The notes: generated by a model from the letters alone, not told the origin. A stretch of DNA of 64,000 nt from Armatimonadota bacterium (GCA_021324165.1 JAJPJR010000079.1:28130-92129), one strand, 5' to 3'; counted from the stretch's first letter, positions 7,977-16,915 are shown. Numbers and translations are program-made.

Positions 7977-8714
7977 TTACAAGCCTCCGCCGCCTCCGCC
8001 CGATGGCGTTTCCAGTTTGAACGGCTTTCCGCCCATGGCTTTCAGCTTCGCCGATTGATCGGCAGTGAGCAGTTTGCCAAGTTCGGTGTTGAACGTTTCA
8101 TTGTTTTTGGTCATGCGGTCGCGCAAGGTGGTTCTGTCCCCTCCGTTTCGCATGTCATCCATCAGCGCGCGGTTTGCGGACGATAGATCGTCTTGCAGTT
8201 TTTTGATCTTCGATTTTTGGTCGTCGCTAAGCCCGAGGGCTTTTTGAACTTCCGGATCGAGGATCGCGCGATTGCCTTGCACTTGAATGCTGATCTCTTT
8301 CAGCCTTTTCATCTGATCGGGCTTCAAGATCGCTTCGAGTTTCTTCATGTTTTCGGCGCGCATTTTCTCTCTTTCGGCTTGCATTGCCGCCGGGTCAAAA
8401 CTGCCTCCGCCGCCGCCTCCACCAGCATTTCGCATGCGTTCGCGCATCGCGTCTTGCTGCGCCTTCTGAAGTTCATCGAGTTTCGTTTTTTGATCGGCAG
8501 TGACTCCGATCTCTTTTTGAACGTCCGCGCGCATTGCAAGGTTGAACGGATCGCCCATGTTGCCCCGCATGCCGCCGCGTTGTCCGAAGCCGCCTCGACC
8601 GCCGCCTCCTCCGCCGCCTGTGCCGGCACCGCCTTGGGCAAGCGCCGCGGCGAACAACACGATGGCGAACAGGCCGATCGCGGTTCGCATAACTGAGTTA
8701 ATTGAACGTGTCAT
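7977..8714 (-). CDS. Glycine-rich Spy/CpxP-like periplasmic protein
   Basis: 245 residues: a signal peptide (core IGLFAIVLFAAALAQ), a glycine-rich stretch, and long charged helices. Four LTxxQ-like elements are spaced through it: VTADQKTKL, LKPDQMKRL, LSDDQKSKI and LTADQSAKL. This motif marks Spy/CpxP-type periplasmic chaperones and zinc- or stress-responsive proteins. Poly-glycine runs also sit in mid-protein and at the C-terminus. It starts six bases after the secretin stop and precedes the terminator, so it is the last gene of the secretion operon. A role in folding or holding secretion substrates or the secretin is inference. Confidence 0.8.
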   Translation of the reverse strand: MTRSINSVMRTAIGLFAIVLFAAALAQGGAGTGGGGGGGRGGFGQRGGMRGNMGDPFNLAMRADVQKEIGVTADQKTKLDELQKAQQDAMRERMRNAGGGGGGGSFDPAAMQAEREKMRAENMKKLEAILKPDQMKRLKEISIQVQGNRAILDPEVQKALGLSDDQKSKIKKLQDDLSSANRALMDDMRNGGDRTTLRDRMTKNNETFNTELGKLLTADQSAKLKAMGGKPFKLETPSGGGGGGL

Positions 8715-8720
8715 AGTGAT

Positions 8721-11159
8721 TTAGTTCCCCTTTCCACCGCCGCCGGTGGACGTTGTTTTTTCGCCGCCGCTTTTCTTCGGCGGATTTGCTTCTTTAACAG
8801 CGTTTTGTGCGGCTTTGCTCAGCCGGTTTTGTTCCTCTTCTTTCAGTTTCTTGGCTTCTTCCGGATCGCGAACCACGTGCGGTGTTAGAAACACCAGCAG
8901 CTCGGTTTTCACGTTGTCTTTGTCGGTCGTCTTGAAAATATTTCCAAGAATCGGAATGTCGCCAAGCAGAGGAATCTTTTTTGTTGTGCTGGTAACGGTT
9001 TTGCGGATGATTCCACCCAAAATGATGGTTTCGCCGTCTTTTACCGAGACCGTGGTTTGCGCCTCTCTTTGATTGATCAGCGGAGCGTTGAAATCGGTGA
9101 AGCCCTGAAGATCGTTCGCCGTTTGCGTCACGTCCATCGTCACAACGCCGTTCGCCGTGATTCGCGGCGTAACGGTGAGAACGATTCCCACATCTTGAAA
9201 CGCATAGTTGAACGTGAGGTTTCCGTTCGTATCTTCGCGCGTGCTCAAAACATAAGGAACCCGCTGGCTGATGTTGATTTCAGCCTGAACGTTGTTTGAT
9301 GTGAAGATTCGAGGAGTCGAGAGCACCTGAAACTTCTGATCGGTTTGCAGCGCGTTCAAAAACGCCGTAAGATTCCCGCCCGTCAACGTGTATTTGAACC
9401 CTTGCAAAGGCGGGTTCGCATTGCCAAGGCCGAAGTTTGTCCCCACGTTGCCCGTAGAATTCTTGTCGCCGAACGCTTTGCCCTGAACGAAGTTCCATTC
9501 CACACCCAACTTCGAAGATGAGTCAAGCGTCGCTTCCACAATAATCGTTTCGATCATCACCTGCTCGGGAATCTTGTCGAGCTGCCCTAAAATCTGGCGG
9601 ATCATGTCCACGTTTTCTGGGCCCGTTACAATGATCAAAGAGTTCGTGTTCGGATCGGGAATCACCGTAACTTGTCCGCTCAAATCGCGCACGTTCACAA
9701 TTCTGCCTTGCGAATCTCTGCCTTGGGTGGGCTGCTGGTTCTGCTGCCCGCCACCGAAAAACTGCTGAAACACTCCGCCCTGCACCGCCACGTCGGTATA
9801 CAGTTCGCCAAAATCAAGCGCGGGGTTTTGAAGCGGCACTTCAAGCGCCGTGTCGCTCGAGTCGTTTTGCGATTGCAGCCCGCCGCCTCCGTTGAATCCA
9901 CCGCCGCCGCCCAGGTTGTTCCGGTTGTTGTTATTGTTGTTGCGATTGTTGTTGTTGTTCGTATTGCGATTCGTAAACCCTTGGTTGAAGCCCGACGTGC
10001 CCGTCCGGCTGCCCGTAGTGCGCTGCCCAAAGGCTTGCGACAAGAGCGTCGCCATCTGATCCGCTCGCGCATTCACCAACGGAAACACAAACGTGGATTC
10101 GTGATACGTCACTTCCTTATCCAGCTCGGCAATCACCTTTTCCAAAACCGCAAGGTTCTCGTCGGTGGCAGTTACCACCAGCGCGTTCGTCCGCGCATCC
10201 GCAACAACCGTTCCAAATGCGGCTTGTGCGCTGCCCGTTCGAAACATCTGCTGGAACCTCTGCTCGATCGGAACGTTCGAATTGCCCGCACCGCCGCGGC
10301 CTTTGGGCGCGTTCGAAATCAATACGTTTTGAACCACGGGCACCAAGTCAGCCGCGCTCGCATAGTTCAACACGAAAACGCGCGGATGCAACGGCTGCTC
10401 GATGTTTTTGTCAATCTGCTTGATCAGATCGGCAACCTGCGTCTGATCGCGCGCGGGAGCGTTCACAATCACTGTGTTGCTGTAATCGTCCGACGAAGCG
10501 CGCACGTTCGACGTATTTCCCAAACCGCCTCCAAACCTGCCGCCGAAGTTTCTTCCTTGATTGTTGCCGCCTGGCCCGTTATTCCCAAACAAAAACTGAA
10601 ACGGATTGCCGTTGTTGGATTGGCCGTTTCCGAAAACATCGTTGATGACCCGCGCAACCTGCGACGCGTTGGCATATTCGATCGGATACACCCGAAGTTC
10701 GCTCGATCCGCCGCCGCCGCCGCTGAACAACTGCGCCATCATATCGGGAGTCAGCGAACTCATGTTGAAATTGCCTCTGCCGCCCGCCGCCCCGCCCCGC
10801 TGCGGCCGCGCTTTGATCACCAGCAGGTTGCCTTCCTTCGTCATGTCGAAGTTTTTCAGGCTCAGTGTCGTCGAGAGCATCTGAAAAGCATCACCCAAAC
10901 TGATCGCGCCCGCGCTGGTTAAACTAATCGGACCCGTCAAACTCGGATCTTTCACAATCGAAATCCCCGAAGTCTTCGAAAACAGCGAAATCACCATGTC
11001 CACATTCGCATTGCGAAAATCCAGTTTGATTTTTTTGTTGGGAAGTTTGAACTGCTCCCACGGCTTAGACGACCCGCTCGAACCCGAGCCGAAATCGAAC
11101 TGCGCGTTGAGCGCGAACGGCAGAAGCAGCACACACAAAATCAAAACTTTTCTAACCAT
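8721..11159 (-). CDS. gspD: Type II secretion system secretin GspD
   Basis: Outer-membrane secretin of 812 residues. A signal peptide (MVRKVLILCVLLLPFALNA) is followed by an N0 domain (LDFRNANVDMVISLFSKTSG), three N1-N3 ring domains (YANASQVARVINDVFG, LNYASAADLVPVVQNVL, LVNARADQMATLLSQAFG) and the conserved secretin core (ETIIVEATLD, ISQRVPYVLS, VSVKDGETIILGGI, PLLGDIPILGNIF). Two long insertions rich in glycine, asparagine and arginine interrupt the ring domains. The charged tail is rich in lysine and glutamate. The start overlaps the PilP-like gene by eight bases. Confidence 0.96.
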   Translation of the reverse strand: MVRKVLILCVLLLPFALNAQFDFGSGSSGSSKPWEQFKLPNKKIKLDFRNANVDMVISLFSKTSGISIVKDPSLTGPISLTSAGAISLGDAFQMLSTTLSLKNFDMTKEGNLLVIKARPQRGGAAGGRGNFNMSSLTPDMMAQLFSGGGGGSSELRVYPIEYANASQVARVINDVFGNGQSNNGNPFQFLFGNNGPGGNNQGRNFGGRFGGGLGNTSNVRASSDDYSNTVIVNAPARDQTQVADLIKQIDKNIEQPLHPRVFVLNYASAADLVPVVQNVLISNAPKGRGGAGNSNVPIEQRFQQMFRTGSAQAAFGTVVADARTNALVVTATDENLAVLEKVIAELDKEVTYHESTFVFPLVNARADQMATLLSQAFGQRTTGSRTGTSGFNQGFTNRNTNNNNNRNNNNNNRNNLGGGGGFNGGGGLQSQNDSSDTALEVPLQNPALDFGELYTDVAVQGGVFQQFFGGGQQNQQPTQGRDSQGRIVNVRDLSGQVTVIPDPNTNSLIIVTGPENVDMIRQILGQLDKIPEQVMIETIIVEATLDSSSKLGVEWNFVQGKAFGDKNSTGNVGTNFGLGNANPPLQGFKYTLTGGNLTAFLNALQTDQKFQVLSTPRIFTSNNVQAEINISQRVPYVLSTREDTNGNLTFNYAFQDVGIVLTVTPRITANGVVTMDVTQTANDLQGFTDFNAPLINQREAQTTVSVKDGETIILGGIIRKTVTSTTKKIPLLGDIPILGNIFKTTDKDNVKTELLVFLTPHVVRDPEEAKKLKEEEQNRLSKAAQNAVKEANPPKKSGGEKTTSTGGGGKGN

Positions 11160-11760
11160 TGTTTCTTCCTCGGCGCATCGGCTGCAGACTGTTTTGTTCC
11201 GGCGTCACGGTTACGTCCGGATTCACCGCGCGGCTGGCCGCGCTCGATACATCCAGGGGCCCGGCGGCCGCCGCCATATCATACGGTATCAGCTTCACGC
11301 GGTACGTTTCGCCGTCCGCCCCAGCAAGCACAACAAAATCCGGCCCAATCTGCATAACGACCGAACTTTTCCAATGTTCTCCCTGCTTCAAGAAAACCCC
11401 CTCGCGCGTGGCGGCGCTTTCAAATAGAGCCACCGGCACGCTGTCAATCTCGGCCGTACCCGTGTACATCCAGTCGCGCTCGTTCGCGGCGAATGACGGG
11501 GGGATCGCATCCGGCCTCTGCAAAGGGGTGCCGGCGCTCGAACCGCCAGCCGGCATGAAAACGTTCTTTGCGGCCTGAGTGTACGGCTCATATCGCCGCG
11601 AATAGTCCTCGGCCGTAAACTCCGAATCCTGAGCCTTCGGTTTCAGGCTCGAACTTTTCGGCTTGCTCGAAGCCTTCGGGGCGGCCGGCGCCGTCCACAG
11701 ATAAGCCGCCACCGCGACGACGCCTATCCCCCCATAAACGATCGGCCTCGAGATTTTCAC
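11152..11760 (-). CDS. PilP/GspC-like inner-membrane linker of the secretion system
   Basis: 202 residues from a GTG at 11760 that overlaps the upstream stop as GTGA. A single N-terminal membrane segment (PIVYGGIGVVAVAAYLWTA) is followed by a lysine/serine/proline linker and a periplasmic beta domain with the pattern YTGTAEIDSVPVALFE, then GVFLKQGEHW and YRVKLIPY. Size, topology and position between GspM and the secretin match PilP or the HR domain of GspC, which link the inner platform to the secretin. I cannot tell which of the two it is. Confidence 0.75.
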   Translation of the reverse strand: MKISRPIVYGGIGVVAVAAYLWTAPAAPKASSKPKSSSLKPKAQDSEFTAEDYSRRYEPYTQAAKNVFMPAGGSSAGTPLQRPDAIPPSFAANERDWMYTGTAEIDSVPVALFESAATREGVFLKQGEHWKSSVVMQIGPDFVVLAGADGETYRVKLIPYDMAAAAGPLDVSSAASRAVNPDVTVTPEQNSLQPMRRGRNNG

Positions 11761-12305
11761 TTCGTTTTGTTTCCCGTCACGTCGGTAGATTCCCGCAAGG
11801 CGACAACCTCCACCGAAGCCGTAACGCTGTCGGTCGCGGCGTCCGAGGAAGCCACCTGTAAAACTGTTACCGGGAGCCTCGTCTCGGGAGTTCCCAGCCT
11901 CGCCGCGAATCTCACCACCGCCGGGAACCTGCCTTCCAATGAGATCACATAAGGCTGCTGAATCAGCCCTCCGCTTTCGGTGGGACGCTGAGGTCTGAAG
12001 GCAACCATTTTCAGCCCGGACTCTCTTGCCAGCGCAGTAACCCGCCTGGCCGCCTCGGTTTCGATCTGTTCCGCTTCGCCCACCCAAGTCAACGCCTTCA
12101 CCAATGCACTGCTTTCGGATAAGCGGCCCTTCAAGCGGGCGGTTTCGGCCCTCGCCTCCGCTTCGCGCTTCATCAAGTCGCTGCTTTGTGCCGTGGATGC
12201 GTCTTTTGGCCGAACCGCCATCACAAGCCCAACGATGAACAGCGCTGCCGCGGCCAAAGGAATCGCCGTAAGAAGCCGCTCCGAACTTCTGCGTCCAAAA
12301 TTCAC
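11757..12305 (-). CDS. GspM/PilO-like inner-membrane platform protein
   Basis: 182 residues. One membrane helix near the N-terminus (LLTAIPLAAAALFIVGLVMA) is followed by a coiled-coil segment (MKREAEARAETARLKGRL) and a ferredoxin-like periplasmic domain with LEGRFPAVVRFAARLGT. This is the arrangement of PilO and GspM. It overlaps the PilN/GspL-like gene upstream by four bases and the next gene as GTGA. It would dimerise with the GspL-like partner in the platform. Confidence 0.8.
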   Translation of the reverse strand: MNFGRRSSERLLTAIPLAAAALFIVGLVMAVRPKDASTAQSSDLMKREAEARAETARLKGRLSESSALVKALTWVGEAEQIETEAARRVTALARESGLKMVAFRPQRPTESGGLIQQPYVISLEGRFPAVVRFAARLGTPETRLPVTVLQVASSDAATDSVTASVEVVALRESTDVTGNKTK

Positions 12306-13579
12306 CGCGTGCCTCCCGCAGTTTTATCCACCAGCGGCAGATTTCCAATCACATGTGCGGTCGCAGAAAACTGCACCGTGTTGAATGCGTTGCTGCCCGC
12401 GTTGTTCATGAAAGCAAGTTTCACATCGCGGAAACGGCCGGAATTCCCCAGCCGCTGCATGAACTCGGTAACTTGCTGCGAAGAAAGCGCGCTGCCCCTA
12501 ATCTGCAGCGGCTTGCCTTTTTCAAAGATCAACCCGGTGAGCCAAACGCCGGAAGGCACGCAGTTCGAAACGACCGACGCCACATCTGCTGCGGGCTGAG
12601 CGGGGTGAAACGCACGCTCCACAATCTGCTGCTTCTGCAGCGATGCGTTCAGCTTGGATTGCTCTGCGTTTTTGATGGCCGTCGCCGATTGCAAAGCGAT
12701 CTGCTGTTTTGCCGAAATCTCGCTCAGTTTCCGGCTCGCGTCGGCATATTGCAAAAACACCACAATCCAGATCAGCGCCGCTGCAAGAGTAGAAAAGACC
12801 GCGAGCCTCGCTTTTGATGAGCGCGCCTTCGCTTCGCGCGCCGCAATCACATGTGGAGCGACCAGAGAGATGCCCAACGCGTCGGCGTTCACATGAGCCA
12901 GCATCTCGGCCGATCCGAGCTCGGAACTCTGCGTCGCTTCCCGGGCCGGAAGACCGCCTGCGGCCAGAATCTGATCGGTGGATGTTCCCGCAACCGCGAA
13001 AGTCCTTTTCAGTTCGTTTGCGATTTCATGTTCTGAACTAACATCGGGCGCCAGCCTGCTGTAACGAAGCTCGCCATCGGCGATCAGATCCAATGCCAGC
13101 CCGTCGGGCGTATATTCCAAAACCGCGCAATCGCGAAGGCCTCTTTCTTTTGCAAGAAGCGCCGAACCGAATGCTGCCGGCACAACCCGCTTGATTTGTG
13201 CCCCCGCATCTTTCGCCTCGCGTTCGATCTGATCCAGCAGCTCCGATTTCACTGCGCAAACCACGGCTAACCGACCCTCGGATGTCACATCGTTCGTCAA
13301 TCGAAAATCGGTTGCCGCATCGCTTGCACTAATCGGAAGCAGTTGATTGAGCTGCAGATTTAGAATCTGCCTGACTTCGCTCGGCGGCACATTCGGAACG
13401 CGAACCGACTTCAAATACGTCACCCGCCGCGATGGAGCGATCACAACGCTGCTTCCAGGCGCCACAACCGACGCCACGGAGTCTCCTGATTTCCATCGTC
13501 CCGACTGCGCGTCAAAAGCGCGGACTTTGTTCGGCGCCCATTCGACCACCACCACGCCGTTCAGCTCAGGATGACTCAC
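12302..13579 (-). CDS. GspL-like platform protein with PilM-type and PilN-type parts
   Basis: 425 residues. The N-terminal half (about 1-265) is a divergent actin-like cytoplasmic domain, seen as VVVVEWAPNKVRAFD, VSVVIAPSR-type strands and AVLEYTPDGLALDLI. A membrane helix near residue 275 (FSTLAAALIWIVVFLQY), a coiled coil and a PilN-like periplasmic domain (GVWLTGLIFEKGKPLQIRGS) follow. This combination is GspL, equal to PilM plus PilN. It recruits the ATPase GspE to the platform. The 5' end overlaps gspK by four bases. Confidence 0.84.
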   Translation of the reverse strand: MSHPELNGVVVVEWAPNKVRAFDAQSGRWKSGDSVASVVAPGSSVVIAPSRRVTYLKSVRVPNVPPSEVRQILNLQLNQLLPISASDAATDFRLTNDVTSEGRLAVVCAVKSELLDQIEREAKDAGAQIKRVVPAAFGSALLAKERGLRDCAVLEYTPDGLALDLIADGELRYSRLAPDVSSEHEIANELKRTFAVAGTSTDQILAAGGLPAREATQSSELGSAEMLAHVNADALGISLVAPHVIAAREAKARSSKARLAVFSTLAAALIWIVVFLQYADASRKLSEISAKQQIALQSATAIKNAEQSKLNASLQKQQIVERAFHPAQPAADVASVVSNCVPSGVWLTGLIFEKGKPLQIRGSALSSQQVTEFMQRLGNSGRFRDVKLAFMNNAGSNAFNTVQFSATAHVIGNLPLVDKTAGGTR

Positions 13580-14841
13580 TGCTGTGCAACCTCGAGATCA
13601 ATATCTGCCGCCGTATCAGAAGGCCACCGCCACCGCGTCGTCCACACCGAACTGTCTTTCGGATCTATGCGCACCACCCGCGGGCCGTTTTGGTCCACCG
13701 TAATCCACGCTTCAATCGCCGCTTGAACCCGCCCGGCAGTTCCAAGACACCGCACCACGAACGACTGCGACTGCACACTGAAATACCTGGCCGTCTGCTG
13801 AAGCAGCTGCATGCTGTAGCCAGGCACATTCAACAGGTCGGCCACGGAAACAAACCCCGTCTGCTGCTGGGCAACGATCGCCGCACTGATGTCCGGCGTT
13901 AAATTCGGGACGGTATTCAGCACCGATTCCGATGCGGTGTTGAGATTGATCAAGCCTGTCAGTTGCGTTCCCCCCGTCGTGGTTAGGTTATCCAAAATGG
14001 TTCGTGCCGTGTTGTTGTTCACTCCCGGCACACGAAGTACGTCTCCGATATCCGTAAACGTTCCCTGCGTGTTGCGGCGCTGAATGATCGCCTGCGCCAG
14101 GGGGCCGGGCAGCCCTCTTTGCGTCAACTGCTGCTGAGTCGCCGTATTCACGTTGAGTTTTGTCTGCCCCGAAGGCGTGATGTTTCTGGATGCCGACGCA
14201 ACGGTTACAAGATCAGCAAGCACGGGTTGAGCGTTCTGAGAACCTTGCACTTGGGTTGCAGTTGAAACCACATTGTCCTGAGGCATATACAACGCCCTCG
14301 AAGTGAACCCCCGAATCAGAAGCAGTTCATCAACCGTGTCGAGCGGCCCAAGTTTGGCGTTATACGGGTTGTCCAGCGCATTATAGTAATCGTCTTTGGC
14401 GCCGTCGGGGCGGGGATTTCTGCTCGGTTCGCGCCAATCCAAAAGAGAATCAATCTGCTCTTGCGTCAACGGCATGCGCATCAGTTGATCTTCGGTAACG
14501 GTGTTCAGATTGATGAATGCGCAGGCATCCACAATCTGCACGCGGAACGAGCCGTCGTTCACCAAGAACCGATCGGTGCCGTGCGTCCCCAAAAGCGCCC
14601 AGTCGTCTTGGGTTCCCGTTACGCCGGGCTGCGCCTGCGTGGTTTGCGCCGAAAACAACGCAAGAGCGCGCGCAAGTCCCGCTTCGGCGTTCCGCTGAGC
14701 GCGAATCTCATCAATCCGATTGATCTGCGCCCTGAACTGAGTGTGCGTAAGGCGGGCGACGCCTGAAAGGATGATCGTGAGCGCAATGAGCACAACCAGC
14801 GTCATCACAAATACCACTCCCCGCTCGCGGTTTGCGCTCAT
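13576..14841 (-). CDS. gspK: Type II secretion minor pseudopilin GspK with extra HhH repeats
   Basis: 421 residues. The N-terminal pseudopilin helix (RGVVFVMTLVVLIALTIIL) lacks glutamate at position 5, as usual for GspK, the tip subunit. The body holds three helix-hairpin-helix-like units: INLNTVTEDQLMRMPLTQEQ, then LNVNTATQQQLTQRGLPGPL ending at LRVPGV, then INLNTASESVLNTVPNLTPD ending at LLNVPGY. Ordinary GspK has fewer such units; the last two look like ComEA-type repeats. It overlaps gspJ and gspL by four bases each. Confidence 0.9.
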   Translation of the reverse strand: MSANRERGVVFVMTLVVLIALTIILSGVARLTHTQFRAQINRIDEIRAQRNAEAGLARALALFSAQTTQAQPGVTGTQDDWALLGTHGTDRFLVNDGSFRVQIVDACAFINLNTVTEDQLMRMPLTQEQIDSLLDWREPSRNPRPDGAKDDYYNALDNPYNAKLGPLDTVDELLLIRGFTSRALYMPQDNVVSTATQVQGSQNAQPVLADLVTVASASRNITPSGQTKLNVNTATQQQLTQRGLPGPLAQAIIQRRNTQGTFTDIGDVLRVPGVNNNTARTILDNLTTTGGTQLTGLINLNTASESVLNTVPNLTPDISAAIVAQQQTGFVSVADLLNVPGYSMQLLQQTARYFSVQSQSFVVRCLGTAGRVQAAIEAWITVDQNGPRVVRIDPKDSSVWTTRWRWPSDTAADIDLEVAQQ

Positions 14842-15554
14842 GAACCGCCTCCAGCCGCCACAGGATTTTGCGGCGTAACGTCGCTGTTTTGAAGCCGAAT
14901 CAGGATTGTGTGCTCCTCATCATCTCCCGAAAGGCGGTAATGAATCTGCACGGCGGCAGGAATCCGTTTTTGCGCCATGGTGCTGGTATCCCAAGCGCCC
15001 ACCCAGTTCAATCCGTCGAAAAACTCGAACCATATCTGTTCAACGTCGGGATCGAGAAGCTGCTCGACACCGCCCTGCGTCGCATCGCCGTCTGCCGGGA
15101 TTTGGGTGCGGAGAAACAGCCCGGTTTTTCCGTTCGCATTGCCAACCGGCGTCATCGAAATCGAATACTCGGCGATGCCTCCTTGCGGCCCCGCGGTTCT
15201 GTTGGAAGTTTCGAAATCGTCCTGCGAATCCACCAACGCCCCCGCCGGATGCGAATCTGCCGTCCAGGCAATCGAGTTCGACGATTGACCGTCGCCTCCC
15301 ATGAACACGGCTCCCGCAAGAAAGAACGACGCGGTGGATGCGTTGTTCGAACTCAACCTTGCAAGGCTGAGTTTTGTTCGCAAAGTCTGCTCAAACGCCC
15401 GGTGCCTCGCCGCCGACTCATCCTGCGACGTGATTCTTCTTTCAAAACTGTTTGCACTTTCGAACGTTTTGGCAACCGATGCCATCAGCAGCGCCATCAA
15501 CGCGATCGAAAGCAGAAGTTCGATCAGCGCCAATCCTCTCTGACTGTTTTTCAC
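14838..15554 (-). CDS. gspJ: Type II secretion pseudopilin GspJ
   Basis: 238 residues from a GTG at 15554 that overlaps the gspI stop as GTGA; a longer frame exists but runs back into gspI. The pseudopilin leader ends in QRG and is followed by LALIELLLSIALMALLMASV, keeping the glutamate at position 5 but with leucine instead of phenylalanine at position 1. The rest is a globular domain with IWFEFFDGLNWVGAWD and a C-terminal beta segment, as in GspJ. Member of the tip complex with GspI and GspK. Confidence 0.88.
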   Translation of the reverse strand: MKNSQRGLALIELLLSIALMALLMASVAKTFESANSFERRITSQDESAARHRAFEQTLRTKLSLARLSSNNASTASFFLAGAVFMGGDGQSSNSIAWTADSHPAGALVDSQDDFETSNRTAGPQGGIAEYSISMTPVGNANGKTGLFLRTQIPADGDATQGGVEQLLDPDVEQIWFEFFDGLNWVGAWDTSTMAQKRIPAAVQIHYRLSGDDEEHTILIRLQNSDVTPQNPVAAGGGS

Positions 15555-15973
15555 TGTCCGGCTCCTCCGTTCTGCGGCGGCACATACACATAGCACGTTG
15601 CCAACGCCACCTGTTCTGCATTCCGGCCTTTTTTCGTAATCCTGACCGTTACTGCCTCGAGGTTTTCAACGCCGGTCGGCTGAGTCGTCGCCGTCCACGC
15701 ATAATCGTTGTCGGTGAACTCCCCACCCAGATTCGCCTGATCGAACGTGTGCGTGCCGATAATTTCGTCGAGTTTTTGCTGCGCAAGCCGCTCCACCAGT
15801 TCGGCTTGGTTCAACTTGGCAGAAGTGGAAAGCGCGCTGCCGAAGCTGCCCACCACTGCCACAATTCCGACCGACAGAAGAAGCGTCGAAATGACAACTT
15901 CCACCATCGTAAAACCCCGTCTAAGACCCCGTCGAAAAACCCGTCTAAAGCCTGGGCTAAAACCGTTTCTCAT
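15551..15973 (-). CDS. gspI: Type II secretion pseudopilin GspI
   Basis: 140 residues from the ATG at 15973, preceded by GGAGA. Seven more codons could be added upstream (MFGPPEN), but these sit deeper in gspH and before the ribosome site. The basic leader MRNGFSPGFRRVFRRGLRRG is unusually long and ends before FTMVEVVISTLLLSVGIVAVV, a type IV prepilin helix. A domain containing LAQQKLDEIIGTHTFD follows, the usual GspI pattern. The gene overlaps gspH by 17 bases and gspJ by four. Confidence 0.88.
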   Translation of the reverse strand: MRNGFSPGFRRVFRRGLRRGFTMVEVVISTLLLSVGIVAVVGSFGSALSTSAKLNQAELVERLAQQKLDEIIGTHTFDQANLGGEFTDNDYAWTATTQPTGVENLEAVTVRITKKGRNAEQVALATCYVYVPPQNGGAGQ

Positions 15974-16490
15974 ATTCTCCGGCGGGCCAAACATCGCTTG
16001 AAGTGTCAGGGAGATTCGTCGTGTAAACCGTTACGTTTCCGGTTTTGGAATCAATCTGAAAACTGCGGGTTGTTTGGCCGTTTTCTTGAAATTCGATGCC
16101 CCCGCCAAGGCAGGTGCCGTCGGGCTGAAAACTCATCTGCCAACCCGCAGCGTCAACAGAATTCGTCTGCACCTTCGCATCGCCCCACGTAATTCCCGTG
16201 GGAAGCGCGAGCGTTTGGACTGTTTGCATCGCGCCGCTTCCATCCGCCGCGGGGATAAGTTCTTCCAAACTGTTGTTATCGCCGATCCGCACGATGTGCT
16301 GCGTTCCTTCGGTGATCGCGTTCTCGCGCGCGCTCACGAAAAGCGCCCTCGCTTCGGAATAAAACCGGCGCGTTTCGGCGCTCTGCCTGACCGGCGCAAA
16401 CCGCGGCACAACGATCGCGATGCACATCGCAATCAGCGTGACCACGATCATCAGCTCCAACAGAGTAAACGCGCGGCGGTTACTGGTCAC
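15957..16490 (-). CDS. gspH: Type II secretion pseudopilin GspH
   Basis: About 177 residues from a GTG at 16490. This start gives a seven-residue leader (MTSNRRA) like that of the neighbouring GspG (MNKRRRA). An ATG at 16511 is possible. The helix FTLLELMIVVTLIAMCIAIV is followed by VPRFAPVRQSAETRRFYSEA and a beta-rich domain, the GspH/FimT type. Alanine rather than glycine precedes the cleavage site, as in GspG here. The 5' end overlaps gspG by 11 bases. Confidence 0.88.
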   Translation of the reverse strand: MTSNRRAFTLLELMIVVTLIAMCIAIVVPRFAPVRQSAETRRFYSEARALFVSARENAITEGTQHIVRIGDNNSLEELIPAADGSGAMQTVQTLALPTGITWGDAKVQTNSVDAAGWQMSFQPDGTCLGGGIEFQENGQTTRSFQIDSKTGNVTVYTTNLPDTSSDVWPAGEYEKRF

Positions 16491-16902
16491 CTTCGGAAAT
16501 GTCCTCCGCATCGCCCGTTCCGCCCGGAGCGCCGTCCGATCCATAACAGATCAAAAGAAACGAGTCGTCGCCCTGCGCGCCCGGATACTCATAATGGTAT
16601 TCGTGTTCCCACGGATCGAGCGGGATTTGGCGCGTCAAATACGGCCCTTTCCAGTTCTTGATGTTTGCGGGCGGATTTTCCAGCGCATTCAGCCCTTCTT
16701 CGGTTGTGGGAAACCGGTCGGTATCCACTCGAAACTGCTGCAGCGCGTTGCTCAGCGTCGCGATGTCCGAAGCGGCTTTTGCTCGTTTTGCTTCCGATGA
16801 GCGGGAAAACACCCGCGGAATAATCAGCGCCGCCAAAATCCCCAAAATAATGATCACAACGATCAGTTCGATCAGTGTGAACGCTCTACGTCTTTTGTTC
16901 AT
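16480..16902 (-). CDS. gspG: Type II secretion major pseudopilin GspG
   Basis: 140 residues, the normal size. The short leader MNKRRRA is followed by FTLIELIVVIIILGILAALI with glutamate at position 5. The GspG-specific segments FPTTEEGLNALENPP, WKGPYL and LDPWEHEYHYEYPG are present, and the C-terminus is acidic (GDAEDISEGDQ), as in calcium-binding GspG. It forms the shaft of the pseudopilus. It starts 13 bases after the gspF stop. Confidence 0.96.
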   Translation of the reverse strand: MNKRRRAFTLIELIVVIIILGILAALIIPRVFSRSSEAKRAKAASDIATLSNALQQFRVDTDRFPTTEEGLNALENPPANIKNWKGPYLTRQIPLDPWEHEYHYEYPGAQGDDSFLLICYGSDGAPGGTGDAEDISEGDQ

Positions 16903-16915
16903 ATATCACCTCTTG

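Noticed and set aside
9880..9990. CRISPR-like or tandem DNA repeat
   Set aside because: The repetition is codon-level (asparagine and glycine runs) within gspD and has no regular spacer structure.
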